Shown: one piece after another, positions 17,740 to 27,056 of the stretch | Layout: each line of letters begins with the position of its first letter | Position numbering within the stretch: the stretch's first letter is position 1 | Source: Streptomyces novaecaesareae | GTDB lineage: Bacteria; Actinomycetota; Actinomycetes; Streptomycetales; Streptomycetaceae | Assembly: GCF_000716875.1 (NCBI RefSeq) | Contig: NZ_JNWQ01000011.1 | Span: 42,970-106,969 of the forward strand | Length of the DNA: 64,000 nucleotides | Direction of reading: 5' to 3' | Notes under the pieces: model-generated | Told to the model about the DNA's origin: nothing | The model's input: only the letters and a program-made list of their open reading frames with translations | Database searches by the model: none | Program-made: the position numbers and the translations under genes

Positions 17740-18978
17740 ATGAAGGTCTCAAGGAAGGCCCTCGCCAGGGGCGCGACGGCGGTCCTGCTCGCCGGGCTGG
17801 TCGTGGCCCCGGGCGCGGTCCAGAGCCCGGCGGCGGCGACGGTCGCGTTACCGTCGCCGTTCACGCCGCAAACCGCTGTGAGCGCCGTCGCGGCCCAAGT
17901 CGGCCTCCCGGAAAAGGAGGTGGCGCAGCGGCTGGCCGCTCAGGACGGGCTGTCGAACACCGCCAAGGCGTTCCGCGCCGCCCAGGGCGCGAAGGCCGCG
18001 GGCGTGTGGCTCGACGTGATGCGCGGCGAGGTGCACGCGAACGTGGTGGACGACGAGGGGGAGCGCGCGGCGAAGGCCGCCGGCGTCATTCCGCAGCGTG
18101 CCGCCTACACCACAGCGGACCTCAAGGAGGTCTACGAGCGGCTCAACACGTTCGGGCGGAAGGGGCTGATGCCGCAGGACAGTTCGTGGGAAGTGGACAC
18201 CACCGCCAACCGCGTCGTGCTGGACCTGCCGGCCGGAAGGGACGCCGACGAGGTACTGCGCGCGGCCGGTGTCACCGGAGCCGACCGCGCGAAGGTCAAC
18301 GTCACCGCCCACCAGGGGGCCGCCATCGCCCGTACCGGTCTGGTCGGGGGTGACGGTCTTAAAGGGGACAACAAGGACGAGGTCTGCTCGGCCGGCATCA
18401 TGATCCAGCAGGCTGGTCAGACCTACCTGATGACTGCAGGGCACTGCTGGGACGTCGGCACGGTGATCCGGCGCGACGACAACTGGCCCGATCAGTGGGG
18501 CAACACCCGCATCGGAGTCGTGACCAACAAGGAGCTCCCCGCCTCGGACTACGCGCTGATCAGGGTGGACAACCCGCGAGCGTGGCACCCCACGGGGAAG
18601 ATGATCAAGACGGACGTCGCCGACGTCTACAACTTCTACAACAGCTACGTCGCCGACCCGCAGGCCACGATGGAAAAAGGCATGTGGACCTGCACCTCGG
18701 GCGTGCGGACCGGCTGGAAGTGCGGCCCGTTCAACAACGCCGACGCCAGCATCACCACCAAGGAAGGCACCACCGATCACTTGATCAAGATCGATGAGAT
18801 GAGGTCGCGCGGCGGCGACAGCGGGGGAGCTGCCATCTTCGGCGACAAGGCTCTCGGCACGGTCGTCGGGGGCTCGACCAGCGACTTCCCCCCCTTCTAC
18901 ACCTACGTCCAGCCACTCTCCACGGTCGCCCGGGACTTCCACAACGACATCTCCACGGTGGACTGGTCGCAGTGGTGA
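17740..18978 (+). CDS. Secreted trypsin-like (S1) serine protease with propeptide and a TTA codon
   Basis: 412 residues from ATG 17740, six bases after AAGGAG (ATG 17734 is too close to it). Signal peptide to about residue 34, then a propeptide of ~160 residues typical of streptogrisin-like alpha-lytic proteases. The catalytic domain has TAGHC (His), ASDYALI (Asp) and RGGDSGGAAI (Ser). Cys pairs and a Trp-rich end (TVDWSQW) are present. Leu codon 37 is TTA (17848-17850), the codon read only by the bldA tRNA in Streptomyces, so production is probably tied to development. Ends at an 18-bp terminator. Confidence 0.93.
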   Translation: MKVSRKALARGATAVLLAGLVVAPGAVQSPAAATVALPSPFTPQTAVSAVAAQVGLPEKEVAQRLAAQDGLSNTAKAFRAAQGAKAAGVWLDVMRGEVHANVVDDEGERAAKAAGVIPQRAAYTTADLKEVYERLNTFGRKGLMPQDSSWEVDTTANRVVLDLPAGRDADEVLRAAGVTGADRAKVNVTAHQGAAIARTGLVGGDGLKGDNKDEVCSAGIMIQQAGQTYLMTAGHCWDVGTVIRRDDNWPDQWGNTRIGVVTNKELPASDYALIRVDNPRAWHPTGKMIKTDVADVYNFYNSYVADPQATMEKGMWTCTSGVRTGWKCGPFNNADASITTKEGTTDHLIKIDEMRSRGGDSGGAAIFGDKALGTVVGGSTSDFPPFYTYVQPLSTVARDFHNDISTVDWSQW

Positions 18979-19017
18979 TCGCTTCGAACCGTGGGTGAGT
19001 GACGCGGAGCACCCGGC

Positions 19018-19056
19018 AAGGCGCAGGAAGTCGGCTCGGCCGACTTCCTGCGCCTT
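19018..19056. terminator. Long perfect hairpin after the protease gene
   Basis: An 18-bp perfect stem (19018-19035 with 19039-19056) with a TCG loop, 40 bp after the protease stop. The rest of the 313-base gap up to 19291 carries only the presumed promoter of the two-component operon (AT-richer stretch at 19195-19225). Confidence 0.9.
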
Positions 19057-19291
19057 CGCGTTCCCCGGGAGTGAGGTGGGTCATACCGGCTACGGCACAG
19101 GGCGGGCAGAGTCTCCAGGGGGCGCACTGGACGTGCTCACGCCCGTGCGCACACCATCGAGCGCCTGCCTAAGGGCTTGTGGCGGCAAAACCGACCGATA
19201 AGGTGTTAATCCAACATTCATCCATGCCGCGTAGCCTCCGAGGGCTAGCCTCATGCTGAACGTCCCCGTCCGACCAGGAGGCGAAAGCCCC

Positions 19292-20080
19292 GTGCAAGGC
19301 ACTGTCACCACACCCGGCGGCTCCGCGGTGGCCGGGGGCCAGGGCGAGGCGTTCCTGCTCGTCGTGGACGACGAGCCCAACATCCGCGAACTGCTCGCGG
19401 CCTCGCTGCGCTTCTCCGGCTTCCGCGTCGCCTCCGCCGCCAGCGGCACCGAGGCGCTCGACCTGATCGCCGCCGAACGCCCCGACCTGGTCGTGCTCGA
19501 CGTGATGCTCCCCGACCTCGACGGCTTCACCGTCGTCGAGAAGCTGCGCGAGCGCACCAGCCGCGGCCAGATAGCCGGGCCGGCCCACGGGCACCCCGGT
19601 GACCACCTGCCAGTGCTCTTCCTCACCGCCAAGGACGGTGTCGGCGACAAGGTGCAGGGCCTCGCCGCCGGCGCGGACGACTACGTCACCAAGCCGTTCA
19701 GCCTGGAGGAGCTCATCGCCCGGATCCGCGCCATCCTGCGCCGGGCCGGCGGGCCCGCCGAGGACGGCCGGCTGGTCGTCGCCGACCTCAGCCTGGACCC
19801 GATCGCCCACGAGGTCACCCGCGGCGGCACCCCGGTCGCGCTCTCCCCGACCGAGTTCAAGCTGCTGCACTACCTGATGGCCAACGTCGGCCGGGTCGTG
19901 TCCAAGGCGCAGATCCTCGACCACGTCTGGGCCTACGACTTCGGCGGCGACCTCTCCATCGTCGAGTCGTACATCTCCTACCTGCGCCGCAAGCTCGACT
20001 CCGGCCCGGCGCACGGCCCCAAGCTGATCCACACCGTGCGCGGCATCGGCTACGCGCTGCGCCGCCCCCCGCAGGGCTGA
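19292..20080 (+). CDS. OmpR-family response regulator
   Basis: 262 residues from GTG 19292, ten bases after AGGAGG; an ATG at 19253 is in frame but has no such site. Receiver domain: FLLVVDDEPNIRELLAASLR, phospho-acceptor Asp in LVVLDVMLPDLDG, switch Thr in LPVLFLTAKD and Lys in VTKPFS. An insert of about 15 residues (RGQIAGPAHGHPGDH) precedes the fourth strand. The winged-helix trans_reg_C domain follows (LSPTEFKLLHYLMANVGRVV, SIVESYISYLRRKLD). The histidine kinase gene starts 12 bp downstream. Confidence 0.94.
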   Translation: MQGTVTTPGGSAVAGGQGEAFLLVVDDEPNIRELLAASLRFSGFRVASAASGTEALDLIAAERPDLVVLDVMLPDLDGFTVVEKLRERTSRGQIAGPAHGHPGDHLPVLFLTAKDGVGDKVQGLAAGADDYVTKPFSLEELIARIRAILRRAGGPAEDGRLVVADLSLDPIAHEVTRGGTPVALSPTEFKLLHYLMANVGRVVSKAQILDHVWAYDFGGDLSIVESYISYLRRKLDSGPAHGPKLIHTVRGIGYALRRPPQG

Positions 20081-20092
20081 CCGGTCCGGTAC

Positions 20093-21607
20093 GTGTTCGC
20101 CCGGTTCACCTCACGGCTGTCGCTGCGCGTCCGGCTGCTGGTGCTCGCGCTCGCGCTGGTCACCACCGGCCTCGTGGTCAGCGACACCTTCGTCCTCGGC
20201 ACCGTCCGGGGCCAGCTGGTCGAGCAGTTGGACGAGCAGCTCCAGCGGTACGGGCTGCCGCTGTCCCGCAAGCCCCCGGTCCAGGTGGCCACGCCGAACG
20301 TCGGCAAGCCCGCCGTCACCACCGGCCGGCGGGTCGGACTGCCCAGCCAGTACCTGGTGCAGTACCTGTCCGCGGACGGCAAGGTCCAGGCGGTCATGCG
20401 CCAGCCCGTCTCCGACAGCGACCCGGCCCCCCAGCTGGTCGGCCTCGACCCGACCCGCACCGCCCCCGACGTCCCCTTCGACCTGCCCGACCAGCGCGGC
20501 CACCACAGCTGGCGAGTGCTCGTACTGCCGCTCCAGGCGCCCCGCGGGCAGGCCGTCGGCCCCAGCGCGTACGCCGCGCCCGCGGTCACCCCGACCTACG
20601 TCATGGTCGCCGTCTCCCGCGAGGACATCGACGCGACCCTCGTCAAGCTGAACACCTCCTTCCTCGCCATCGGCGGCGCCGTCCTGGTGCTGAGCGCCGC
20701 GCTCGGCTTCTTCGCCGTACGGGCCGGGCTGCGGCCGCTGCGGCGGATCGAGGCGGGCGCCGCCCGGATCGCGGACGGCGAACTCTCCCACCGGATGCCG
20801 GAACTCTCCCGGGGTACCGAGGTCGGGCGGCTGTCCATCGCCCTCAACGGGATGCTCACCCAGATCGAGGCGGCCTTCGCGGCCCGCGCCGAGTCCGAGG
20901 CCCGGATGCGGCGCTTCGTCGCGGACGCCTCGCACGAACTGCGCACCCCGCTGGCCGGGATCCGCGGCTTCGCCGAGCTGTACCGGATGGGCGCGCTGCC
21001 CACCGAGGCGGACGTCAAGCGGACCATGACCCGGATCGAGAGCGAGGCCAACCGGATGGGCGCCCTCGTCGAGGACCTGCTGGTCCTCGCCCGGCTCGAC
21101 GAGGAACGCCCCCTCGACCTCGCTCCGATGGACCTGCGCACCCTCGCCGCCGACGCCCTGCACGACCTCACCGCGCTCGACCCGAGCCGCCCCGTCGCGC
21201 TCACCGGCCCCTCCGGTACGGGCTCCCCCGGCGCGGCGCCCGTCCTCGGCGACGAGGCGCGGCTGCGGCAGGTGGTGACCAACCTGGTCGGCAACGCGGT
21301 CAAGCACACCCCGTCCGGCACCCCGGTGCGGATCGGGGTGGGCGCCGGAGCCGACGGCGTCTGCCTGCTGGAGGTCGCCGACACTGGCCCGGGCCTCACC
21401 GAGGAGCAGGCCCAGCAGGTCTTCGACCGCTTCTACCGGGTCGACGCCTCGCGCAGCCGCGACAAGGGCGGCGGCGCCGGACTCGGCCTCGCCATCGCCA
21501 CCGCCCTCACCCGCGCGCACGGCGGCACCCTCAGCCTGCACACCGCACCGGGCGCGGGCGCGACGTTCCGAGTCGAACTGCCCAACAACGGCGAGCGGCC
21601 TGCCTGA
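20093..21607 (+). CDS. Sensor histidine kinase, partner of the OmpR-type regulator
   Basis: 504 residues. Two membrane helices (about residues 14-38 and 186-208) flank an extracytoplasmic sensor region of ~150 residues. HAMP follows at 210-262, then the HisKA H-box FVADASHELRTPLAGIRGFA with the phospho-His, N-box VVTNLVGNAVKHTPSG, D-box EVADTGPGL and G-box GGGAGLGLAIATALTRAHGG. Start GTG 20093. Class similar to streptomycete TrcS/CutS-type kinases. Followed by a hairpin at 21832-21869 rather than by target genes, so the regulon is unknown. Confidence 0.94.
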   Translation: MFARFTSRLSLRVRLLVLALALVTTGLVVSDTFVLGTVRGQLVEQLDEQLQRYGLPLSRKPPVQVATPNVGKPAVTTGRRVGLPSQYLVQYLSADGKVQAVMRQPVSDSDPAPQLVGLDPTRTAPDVPFDLPDQRGHHSWRVLVLPLQAPRGQAVGPSAYAAPAVTPTYVMVAVSREDIDATLVKLNTSFLAIGGAVLVLSAALGFFAVRAGLRPLRRIEAGAARIADGELSHRMPELSRGTEVGRLSIALNGMLTQIEAAFAARAESEARMRRFVADASHELRTPLAGIRGFAELYRMGALPTEADVKRTMTRIESEANRMGALVEDLLVLARLDEERPLDLAPMDLRTLAADALHDLTALDPSRPVALTGPSGTGSPGAAPVLGDEARLRQVVTNLVGNAVKHTPSGTPVRIGVGAGADGVCLLEVADTGPGLTEEQAQQVFDRFYRVDASRSRDKGGGAGLGLAIATALTRAHGGTLSLHTAPGAGATFRVELPNNGERPA

Positions 21608-21831
21608 GGACCGGCCTTCCGGCAAATTGTCGACTCGTCAATTCTGCTGACCGACCCGGCAATTCCACGGCCCGCTTCCTGCCGGAATCCGGCATGGAGC
21701 GTCAAGAATGCGTGTGCCTATGATCGGCACGGCCCGGCCGTCAAGATCCTCCCGCCGCAAGCCGGCCGCCCGCTCCACCTCCTGACCCACCCCGGTTCGC
21801 GCCCGCTCGGGAGGAGGTCGCGAACCCATTC

Positions 21832-21869
21832 GGAACCGCAGGACAGGCCCCGGCCCGTCCTGCGGTTCC
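21832..21869. terminator. Terminator-like hairpin in the 21608-22013 gap
   Basis: GGAACCGCAGGAC (21832-21844) pairs perfectly with 21857-21869 around a 12-base GC-rich loop. It lies 225 bp after the histidine kinase stop and before the Uma2 gene. No other gene or motif is clear in this 406-base gap. Confidence 0.7.
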
Positions 21870-22013
21870 GGCATTCCCGGCCCCGAAACTCCTCGATCGG
21901 GTGAACCGGAACTCGTTCACCCGGTCAGCCCCTCGGTCGTGTGCGACCGTGCAGCCATTGCTTGTGCGGATTCGTGCGAGCTGATCACACTGGACGGGAA
22001 ATGGGGTGTTCCC

Positions 22014-22658
22014 ATGAGCGCGCTCGTTGCCGAGAGGGCCGTCGCAGAGAAGGCCATCGTCGAGAGGACCGTCGCCGTGAACCTGGACGAGGTGTTGTGG
22101 CAAGCGTGGAAGTCCCTGGATGTGCCGGAGGGCTTCCGAGCGGAGATCATCGAGGGGACGATCACGTTGTCACCCACTGGCGGGCATCGCCACTTCAGCC
22201 TCAACCGGCGGTTGGACAAGGCTCTGGACCGGTTTTTGGACGGAACTGATCACGGCTCCGCCCAGGACGGCAACGTGATTGCCGGTCTCAAGGTCCTGAT
22301 CCCGGACGTCTTCGTTGCGCCAGATGACAGCGAGACGGTTGAGCACCCCGAGGGCCTCGGCGTGTTGGCATCGGGTGTCGTTCTGGTCGTCGAGACCGTC
22401 TCGCCCGGGTCTGAGGCCAGGAAGCGAGACCACGTCCTGAAACACCGCGCCTACGCTGCCGCCGGCATCCCGGTGTACGTGATCATCGACGACTACGACG
22501 ACGGTGGCGCCGTCACCATCCTCACCGAGCCGGATCGCGACCGCCGTGCGTATGCCTCTTCGACTCGTATCCCCTACGGCAAGGAGGCCGTGATCCCCGA
22601 GGGCCCCGCCAAGGGCTTCGTGATCGGCCCCGAGATCACCGGCGAGCGCCGTGGCTGA
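22014..22658 (+). CDS. Uma2-family (DUF820) PD-(D/E)XK nuclease-fold protein
   Basis: 214 residues from ATG 22014. The restriction-endonuclease-like core is visible: FRAEIIEGTITLSPTGGHRH (Glu of the first helix/strand), KVLIPDVFVAPDD (Asp of the active site), LVVETVSPGSEARKRDH (E-x-K-like element) and YVIIDDYDDGGAV. Uma2 proteins are abundant in actinobacteria and cyanobacteria; their role is unsettled. GC content is lower than that of the neighbours. The stop overlaps the start of the next gene by 8 bp. Confidence 0.88.
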   Translation: MSALVAERAVAEKAIVERTVAVNLDEVLWQAWKSLDVPEGFRAEIIEGTITLSPTGGHRHFSLNRRLDKALDRFLDGTDHGSAQDGNVIAGLKVLIPDVFVAPDDSETVEHPEGLGVLASGVVLVVETVSPGSEARKRDHVLKHRAYAAAGIPVYVIIDDYDDGGAVTILTEPDRDRRAYASSTRIPYGKEAVIPEGPAKGFVIGPEITGERRG

Positions 22659-24015
22659 GCCCGCGGTGTCGTTCAAGCGGGACCTGTCGGAGTGGCGGAT
22701 CGTCCTGGTCGCGTGGCGGCTGCTGGTGTTGCAGGCGGCGGATCCGGTGGTGGGGGCCGGGATGGCGGAGCACTCCACGTACCGGGCGCATCCGTGGCGG
22801 CGGGTGGAGCACACGCTGGGGAGTGGGCGGCGGCTGTTCTACCAGGACGCGGAGACGCTGCGGCGGGAGATCGCGCGGCTGGAGCGGGCGCACAAGCGGA
22901 TCCGGGGCACGGCGGCGGACGGGCGGCCGTACGACGCGCGGGACGCCGGGACCAGGGCGTGGGTGCTGCTGACGCTCTTCGAGTGCGTGGCCACCATGCG
23001 CCGGCTGGGCGGGGACGGCTACGACGAGGCCCAACTGGAGCATGCGTACGGGGAGTTCAAGGAGGCGGTGGCCGCCTTCGACCTCCCGGAGGGTAAACTG
23101 CCGGCCACCGCCAAGGACTTGCCGGGGTACTTCGCCCGATATGCCCGCGAGCGGCTGGAGTTCACCGAGGGGGCGCGCTACCTGATGGGGGACCTGCTGC
23201 GCGAGGCGCCCCGGCCGCGGCGGTTGTGGTTCCTCGGGGACGCCGGGTGGCGGGTGGTGCGGGGCCTCGCCGCCCGGGTGGTCACCGAGCTGACGGTGGC
23301 GGACCTGCCGCCGGCGGTGCGCGAGCGGTTCGGGCTGGTCCGCACCCGGCGGGCCGCGCTGCTGTCCTTCGTCCTGCACCGCGGCGCGGGCGCGCTCGTC
23401 CCGCTGCTGCCGGACCGGCTGCGCTACCGCTCCCCGGAGGAGCAGCGCCCGGCGGGCCGCTACCGCCCGCACCGCCGGGACACCCGCGGCTCCCGGGTGG
23501 ACCGCTTCTTCCGCGAGGTGCTGGACCAGACCGGCGACGGTTTCATCACCGCACACGACCTGCGGGCGATGGCGCACAACGTGTGCTGGCAACTGGAGCT
23601 GGACGAGGCCGCCGAGGCCCGGGTGTACGGCGCCTTCGAGGGCTGGTGGGAGCAGCTGCGCGCGGTGATGGACGCCGACGGGGACGGGAGGGTCAGCCGG
23701 GAGGAGTTCGTGGCGGCCACCGTGGCGGGTTGCGACCGGGACGGGGCGTACCTGGAGGAGGGGCTGCTGCCCGCGCTGCGGGCGGTGTTCACCGCGGCCG
23801 ACACCGACGGCAGCGGGTTCCTGGAGTTCGACGAGTACCGCGTGGTGTTCGGCGGCCCGCGGGTGCACCCGGCCGAACTCTCGCACGGTTTCCGGCAGTT
23901 GGACACCGACGGGGACGGGCGGATCACCCGGGAGGAGTTCCTGCGGGGCTTCACCGAGTTCTTCACGGCCCGCGCGGACTCCGTCTCGGGCACCCAGCTC
24001 CTCGGCCGGGCGTAG
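22651..24015 (+). CDS. DUF2236 (MpaB-like oxygenase) fused to C-terminal EF-hands
   Basis: 454 residues from GTG 22651, overlapping the Uma2 gene. Residues 1-240 resemble DUF2236/MpaB heme oxygenases: LLVLQAADPVVGAGMAEHST near the start, YDARDAGTRAWVLLTLFECV and the late YRSPEEQRPAGRYRP stretch. Residues 280-445 hold four EF-hand loops: DQTGDGFITAHDL, DADGDGRVSREEF, DTDGSGFLEFDEY and DTDGDGRITREEF, three of them canonical with D-x-D-G-x-G and a Glu at position 12. Calcium may control the N-terminal part; that is inference. The stop lies in a short tandem repeat. Confidence 0.8.
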   Translation: MAEPAVSFKRDLSEWRIVLVAWRLLVLQAADPVVGAGMAEHSTYRAHPWRRVEHTLGSGRRLFYQDAETLRREIARLERAHKRIRGTAADGRPYDARDAGTRAWVLLTLFECVATMRRLGGDGYDEAQLEHAYGEFKEAVAAFDLPEGKLPATAKDLPGYFARYARERLEFTEGARYLMGDLLREAPRPRRLWFLGDAGWRVVRGLAARVVTELTVADLPPAVRERFGLVRTRRAALLSFVLHRGAGALVPLLPDRLRYRSPEEQRPAGRYRPHRRDTRGSRVDRFFREVLDQTGDGFITAHDLRAMAHNVCWQLELDEAAEARVYGAFEGWWEQLRAVMDADGDGRVSREEFVAATVAGCDRDGAYLEEGLLPALRAVFTAADTDGSGFLEFDEYRVVFGGPRVHPAELSHGFRQLDTDGDGRITREEFLRGFTEFFTARADSVSGTQLLGRA

Positions 24016-24046
24016 GACGGCCGGGCGTAGGACGGCCGCGTAGGAC
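24010..24046. repeat. Short tandem repeat containing the stop codon of the DUF2236-EF-hand gene
   Basis: Copies of GCGTAGGACGGCCGG begin at 24010, 24025 and 24038 (the last truncated). The first copy holds the TAG stop, so the repeat arose from the 3' end of the gene. Confidence 0.85.
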
Positions 24047-24050
24047 TCCC

Positions 24051-24106
24051 GCCCAGCACGCCCCGCCCAGCACGCCCCGCCCAGCACGCCCCGCCCGCCG
24101 ACGCGA
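24051..24106. repeat. Four perfect copies of a 14-bp tandem repeat
   Basis: GCCCAGCACGCCCC occurs four times head to tail at 24051, 24065, 24079 and 24093, with partial further units on the right. It lies in the 424-base gap between the EF-hand gene and cydA. Copy number may vary between strains. Confidence 0.95.
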
Positions 24107-24242
24107 GCGGGGCGTCGGCCTGTCAAGCGCCGGTTCGGCCAAGAAGCGCGCGCCGTCCGCCCGCTCGTTCGTTGCCCCGGCCCGGGCGGTTCCGCAGACT
24201 GTGCGCACCGCACCGCACCCCGTGACGCAGCGCCGCGCGCAC

Positions 24243-24258
24243 TGTGACGCAGCGCACA
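24243..24258. promoter_or_regulatory. CRP-like site candidate upstream of cydA
   Basis: TGTGACGCAGCGCACA fits TGTGA-N6-TCACA at all but one position. Its first twelve-base part (GTGACGCAGCGC) also occurs at 24222-24233, exactly 22 bp (two helical turns) upstream. Factor identity is not shown by sequence. Confidence 0.35.
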
Positions 24259-24314
24259 GGGCTGTCGACCCCACCCCACCTGCAGTTCCGCCGTAAGGAT
24301 GGTGGATACTGGCC

Positions 24315-24340
24315 CTTGTGAACGTGTTCACGTTCACAAG
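24315..24340. promoter_or_regulatory. Rex operator candidate upstream of cydABCD
   Basis: CTTGTGAACGTG (24315-24326) and CACGTTCACAAG (24329-24340) are perfect inverted arms about a TT centre. The left side contains TTGTGAACGTGTTCAC, matching the Rex consensus TTGTGAA-N4-TTCACAA at 14-15 of 18 positions. Rex senses NADH/NAD+ and represses the cytochrome bd genes in S. coelicolor (established). The site is 100 bp before the cydA start. Confidence 0.82.
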
Positions 24341-24439
24341 CGGGCAAGCTTGCGCGGCTTGGCGGCGGTCCACGGCTATAGAAGAAGTTTGTCCGGAAGG
24401 TGCCCGTCATCACACGGGCAGGTTGGGAGAGAGGGCGAC

Positions 24440-25984
24440 GTGGAACTGGCAATCGCTCACGAGACCATCGCGCGATGGCAATTCGGCATCACCACCGTCT
24501 ACCACTTCCTCTTCGTTCCGCTCACGATCAGCCTGGCCGCGGTCGTGGCCGGCCTGGAGACCGCCTGGGTGCGGACGAACAAGGAGAAGTACTTCCACGC
24601 GACGAAGTTCTGGGGAAAGCTCTTCCTCATCAACATCGCGATGGGCGTCGTCACCGGAATCGTCCAGGAATTCCAGTTCGGCATGAACTGGTCCGACTAC
24701 TCCCGCTTCGTCGGCGACGTCTTCGGCGCCCCGCTCGCGATGGAGGCGCTGATCGCCTTCTTCTTCGAGTCCACCTTCATCGGCCTGTGGATCTTCGGCT
24801 GGGACAGGCTGCCGAGGAAGATCCACTGCGCCTGCATCTGGATGGTCGCGGTGGGCACCGTGCTCTCCGCCTACTTCATCCTGGCCGCCAACTCCTGGAT
24901 GCAGCACCCGGTCGGCTACTCGATCGACCCGGTCACCGGCAAGGCCCAGCTGACCGACATCGCCAAGGTGCTGTTCCAGAACACCACCCTCACCGTCGTC
25001 GCCCACACCCTGACCGCCGCCTTCCTCACCGGCGCCGCCTTCGTGGTCGGCATCTCCTCCTTCCACCTCTGGAAGGCCAAGCGCAAGCCCGAGACCGCCG
25101 ACGCCAAGAAGACCGCCTCGATGCGCACCTCGCTGCGGCTCGGCCTGGTGCTCGCCGTCGTCTTCGGCGCCGGCACCGCGCTCAGCGGCGACGAACTCGG
25201 CAAGGTCATGTTCGAGCAGCAGCCGATGAAGATGGCCGCCGCCGAGGCCCTGTGGGACACCCAGGCGCCCGCGCCGTTCTCGATCTTCGCGGTCGGCGAC
25301 GTCAGCAAGGGCCACAACTCGGTCGAGCTGGAGATCCCCGGGATACTGTCCTTCCTCGCCCACAGCGACTTCAGCTCCGCCGTCCCCGGCATCAACGACA
25401 CCGCGGCCGCCGAGGCGGCCCAGCACGGCGGCGACCCCAAGGACTACATCCCGAGCATCTTCGTCACCTACTGGGGCTTCCGCCTCATGATCGGCTTCGG
25501 GATGACCTCCTTCGTGGCCGGCCTGATCGGCCTCTGGACCACCCGCCGGAAGTTCCTGCTGCGCCCCGAGTTCCGCACCGGCGACACCGAGGTGCCCCGG
25601 CTGATGCTCACCCCGAAGCGGGAGATGGGGCCGCTGCTCACCAAGTGGAGCTGGCGGATCGGCATCCTGACCATGGGCTTCCCGCTGATCGCCAACAGCT
25701 TCGGCTGGATCTTCACCGAGATGGGCCGCCAGCCCTGGGCCGTCTTCGGCCTGATGACCACGGCCAGCGCCGTCTCCCCCAAGGTCGGTGTCGGCACCCA
25801 GATCGGGGCGCTGGTCACCTTCACCACGCTGTACGCGATCCTCGCGGTCATCGAGGTCCGACTGCTGGTCAAGTACGCCAAGGCCGGCCCGGTGGTGACC
25901 GAACAGCCGCCCACCAAGGACCCCTCGCTGCGCGGACCGTCCGTCGGCGAGGACCCCGACAAGCCGCTCGCCTTCGCGTACTGA
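24440..25984 (+). CDS. cydA: Cytochrome bd oxidase subunit I
   Basis: 514 residues from GTG 24440, behind a GGGAGAGAGGG stretch. It carries the quinol-oxidising and heme-binding subunit features: TTVYHFLFVPLTI (heme b595 His), MEALIAFFFEST (conserved Glu residues of the heme/proton path), SWMQHPVGY (heme b558 His) and GFRLMIGFGM (Met ligand of heme b558). The Q-loop region is of the short type. Nine or so membrane helices. Terminal oxidase for low oxygen, integral in the cytoplasmic membrane. First gene of cydA-cydB-cydCD; a Rex-type operator precedes it. Confidence 0.97.
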   Translation: MELAIAHETIARWQFGITTVYHFLFVPLTISLAAVVAGLETAWVRTNKEKYFHATKFWGKLFLINIAMGVVTGIVQEFQFGMNWSDYSRFVGDVFGAPLAMEALIAFFFESTFIGLWIFGWDRLPRKIHCACIWMVAVGTVLSAYFILAANSWMQHPVGYSIDPVTGKAQLTDIAKVLFQNTTLTVVAHTLTAAFLTGAAFVVGISSFHLWKAKRKPETADAKKTASMRTSLRLGLVLAVVFGAGTALSGDELGKVMFEQQPMKMAAAEALWDTQAPAPFSIFAVGDVSKGHNSVELEIPGILSFLAHSDFSSAVPGINDTAAAEAAQHGGDPKDYIPSIFVTYWGFRLMIGFGMTSFVAGLIGLWTTRRKFLLRPEFRTGDTEVPRLMLTPKREMGPLLTKWSWRIGILTMGFPLIANSFGWIFTEMGRQPWAVFGLMTTASAVSPKVGVGTQIGALVTFTTLYAILAVIEVRLLVKYAKAGPVVTEQPPTKDPSLRGPSVGEDPDKPLAFAY

Positions 25985-26026
25985 CCACCGCCGAACCGAG
26001 GATCACTGGGGAACTGAGGATCTGAC

Positions 26027-27052
<1,026 letters not shown>

Positions 27053-27056
27053 CGCC

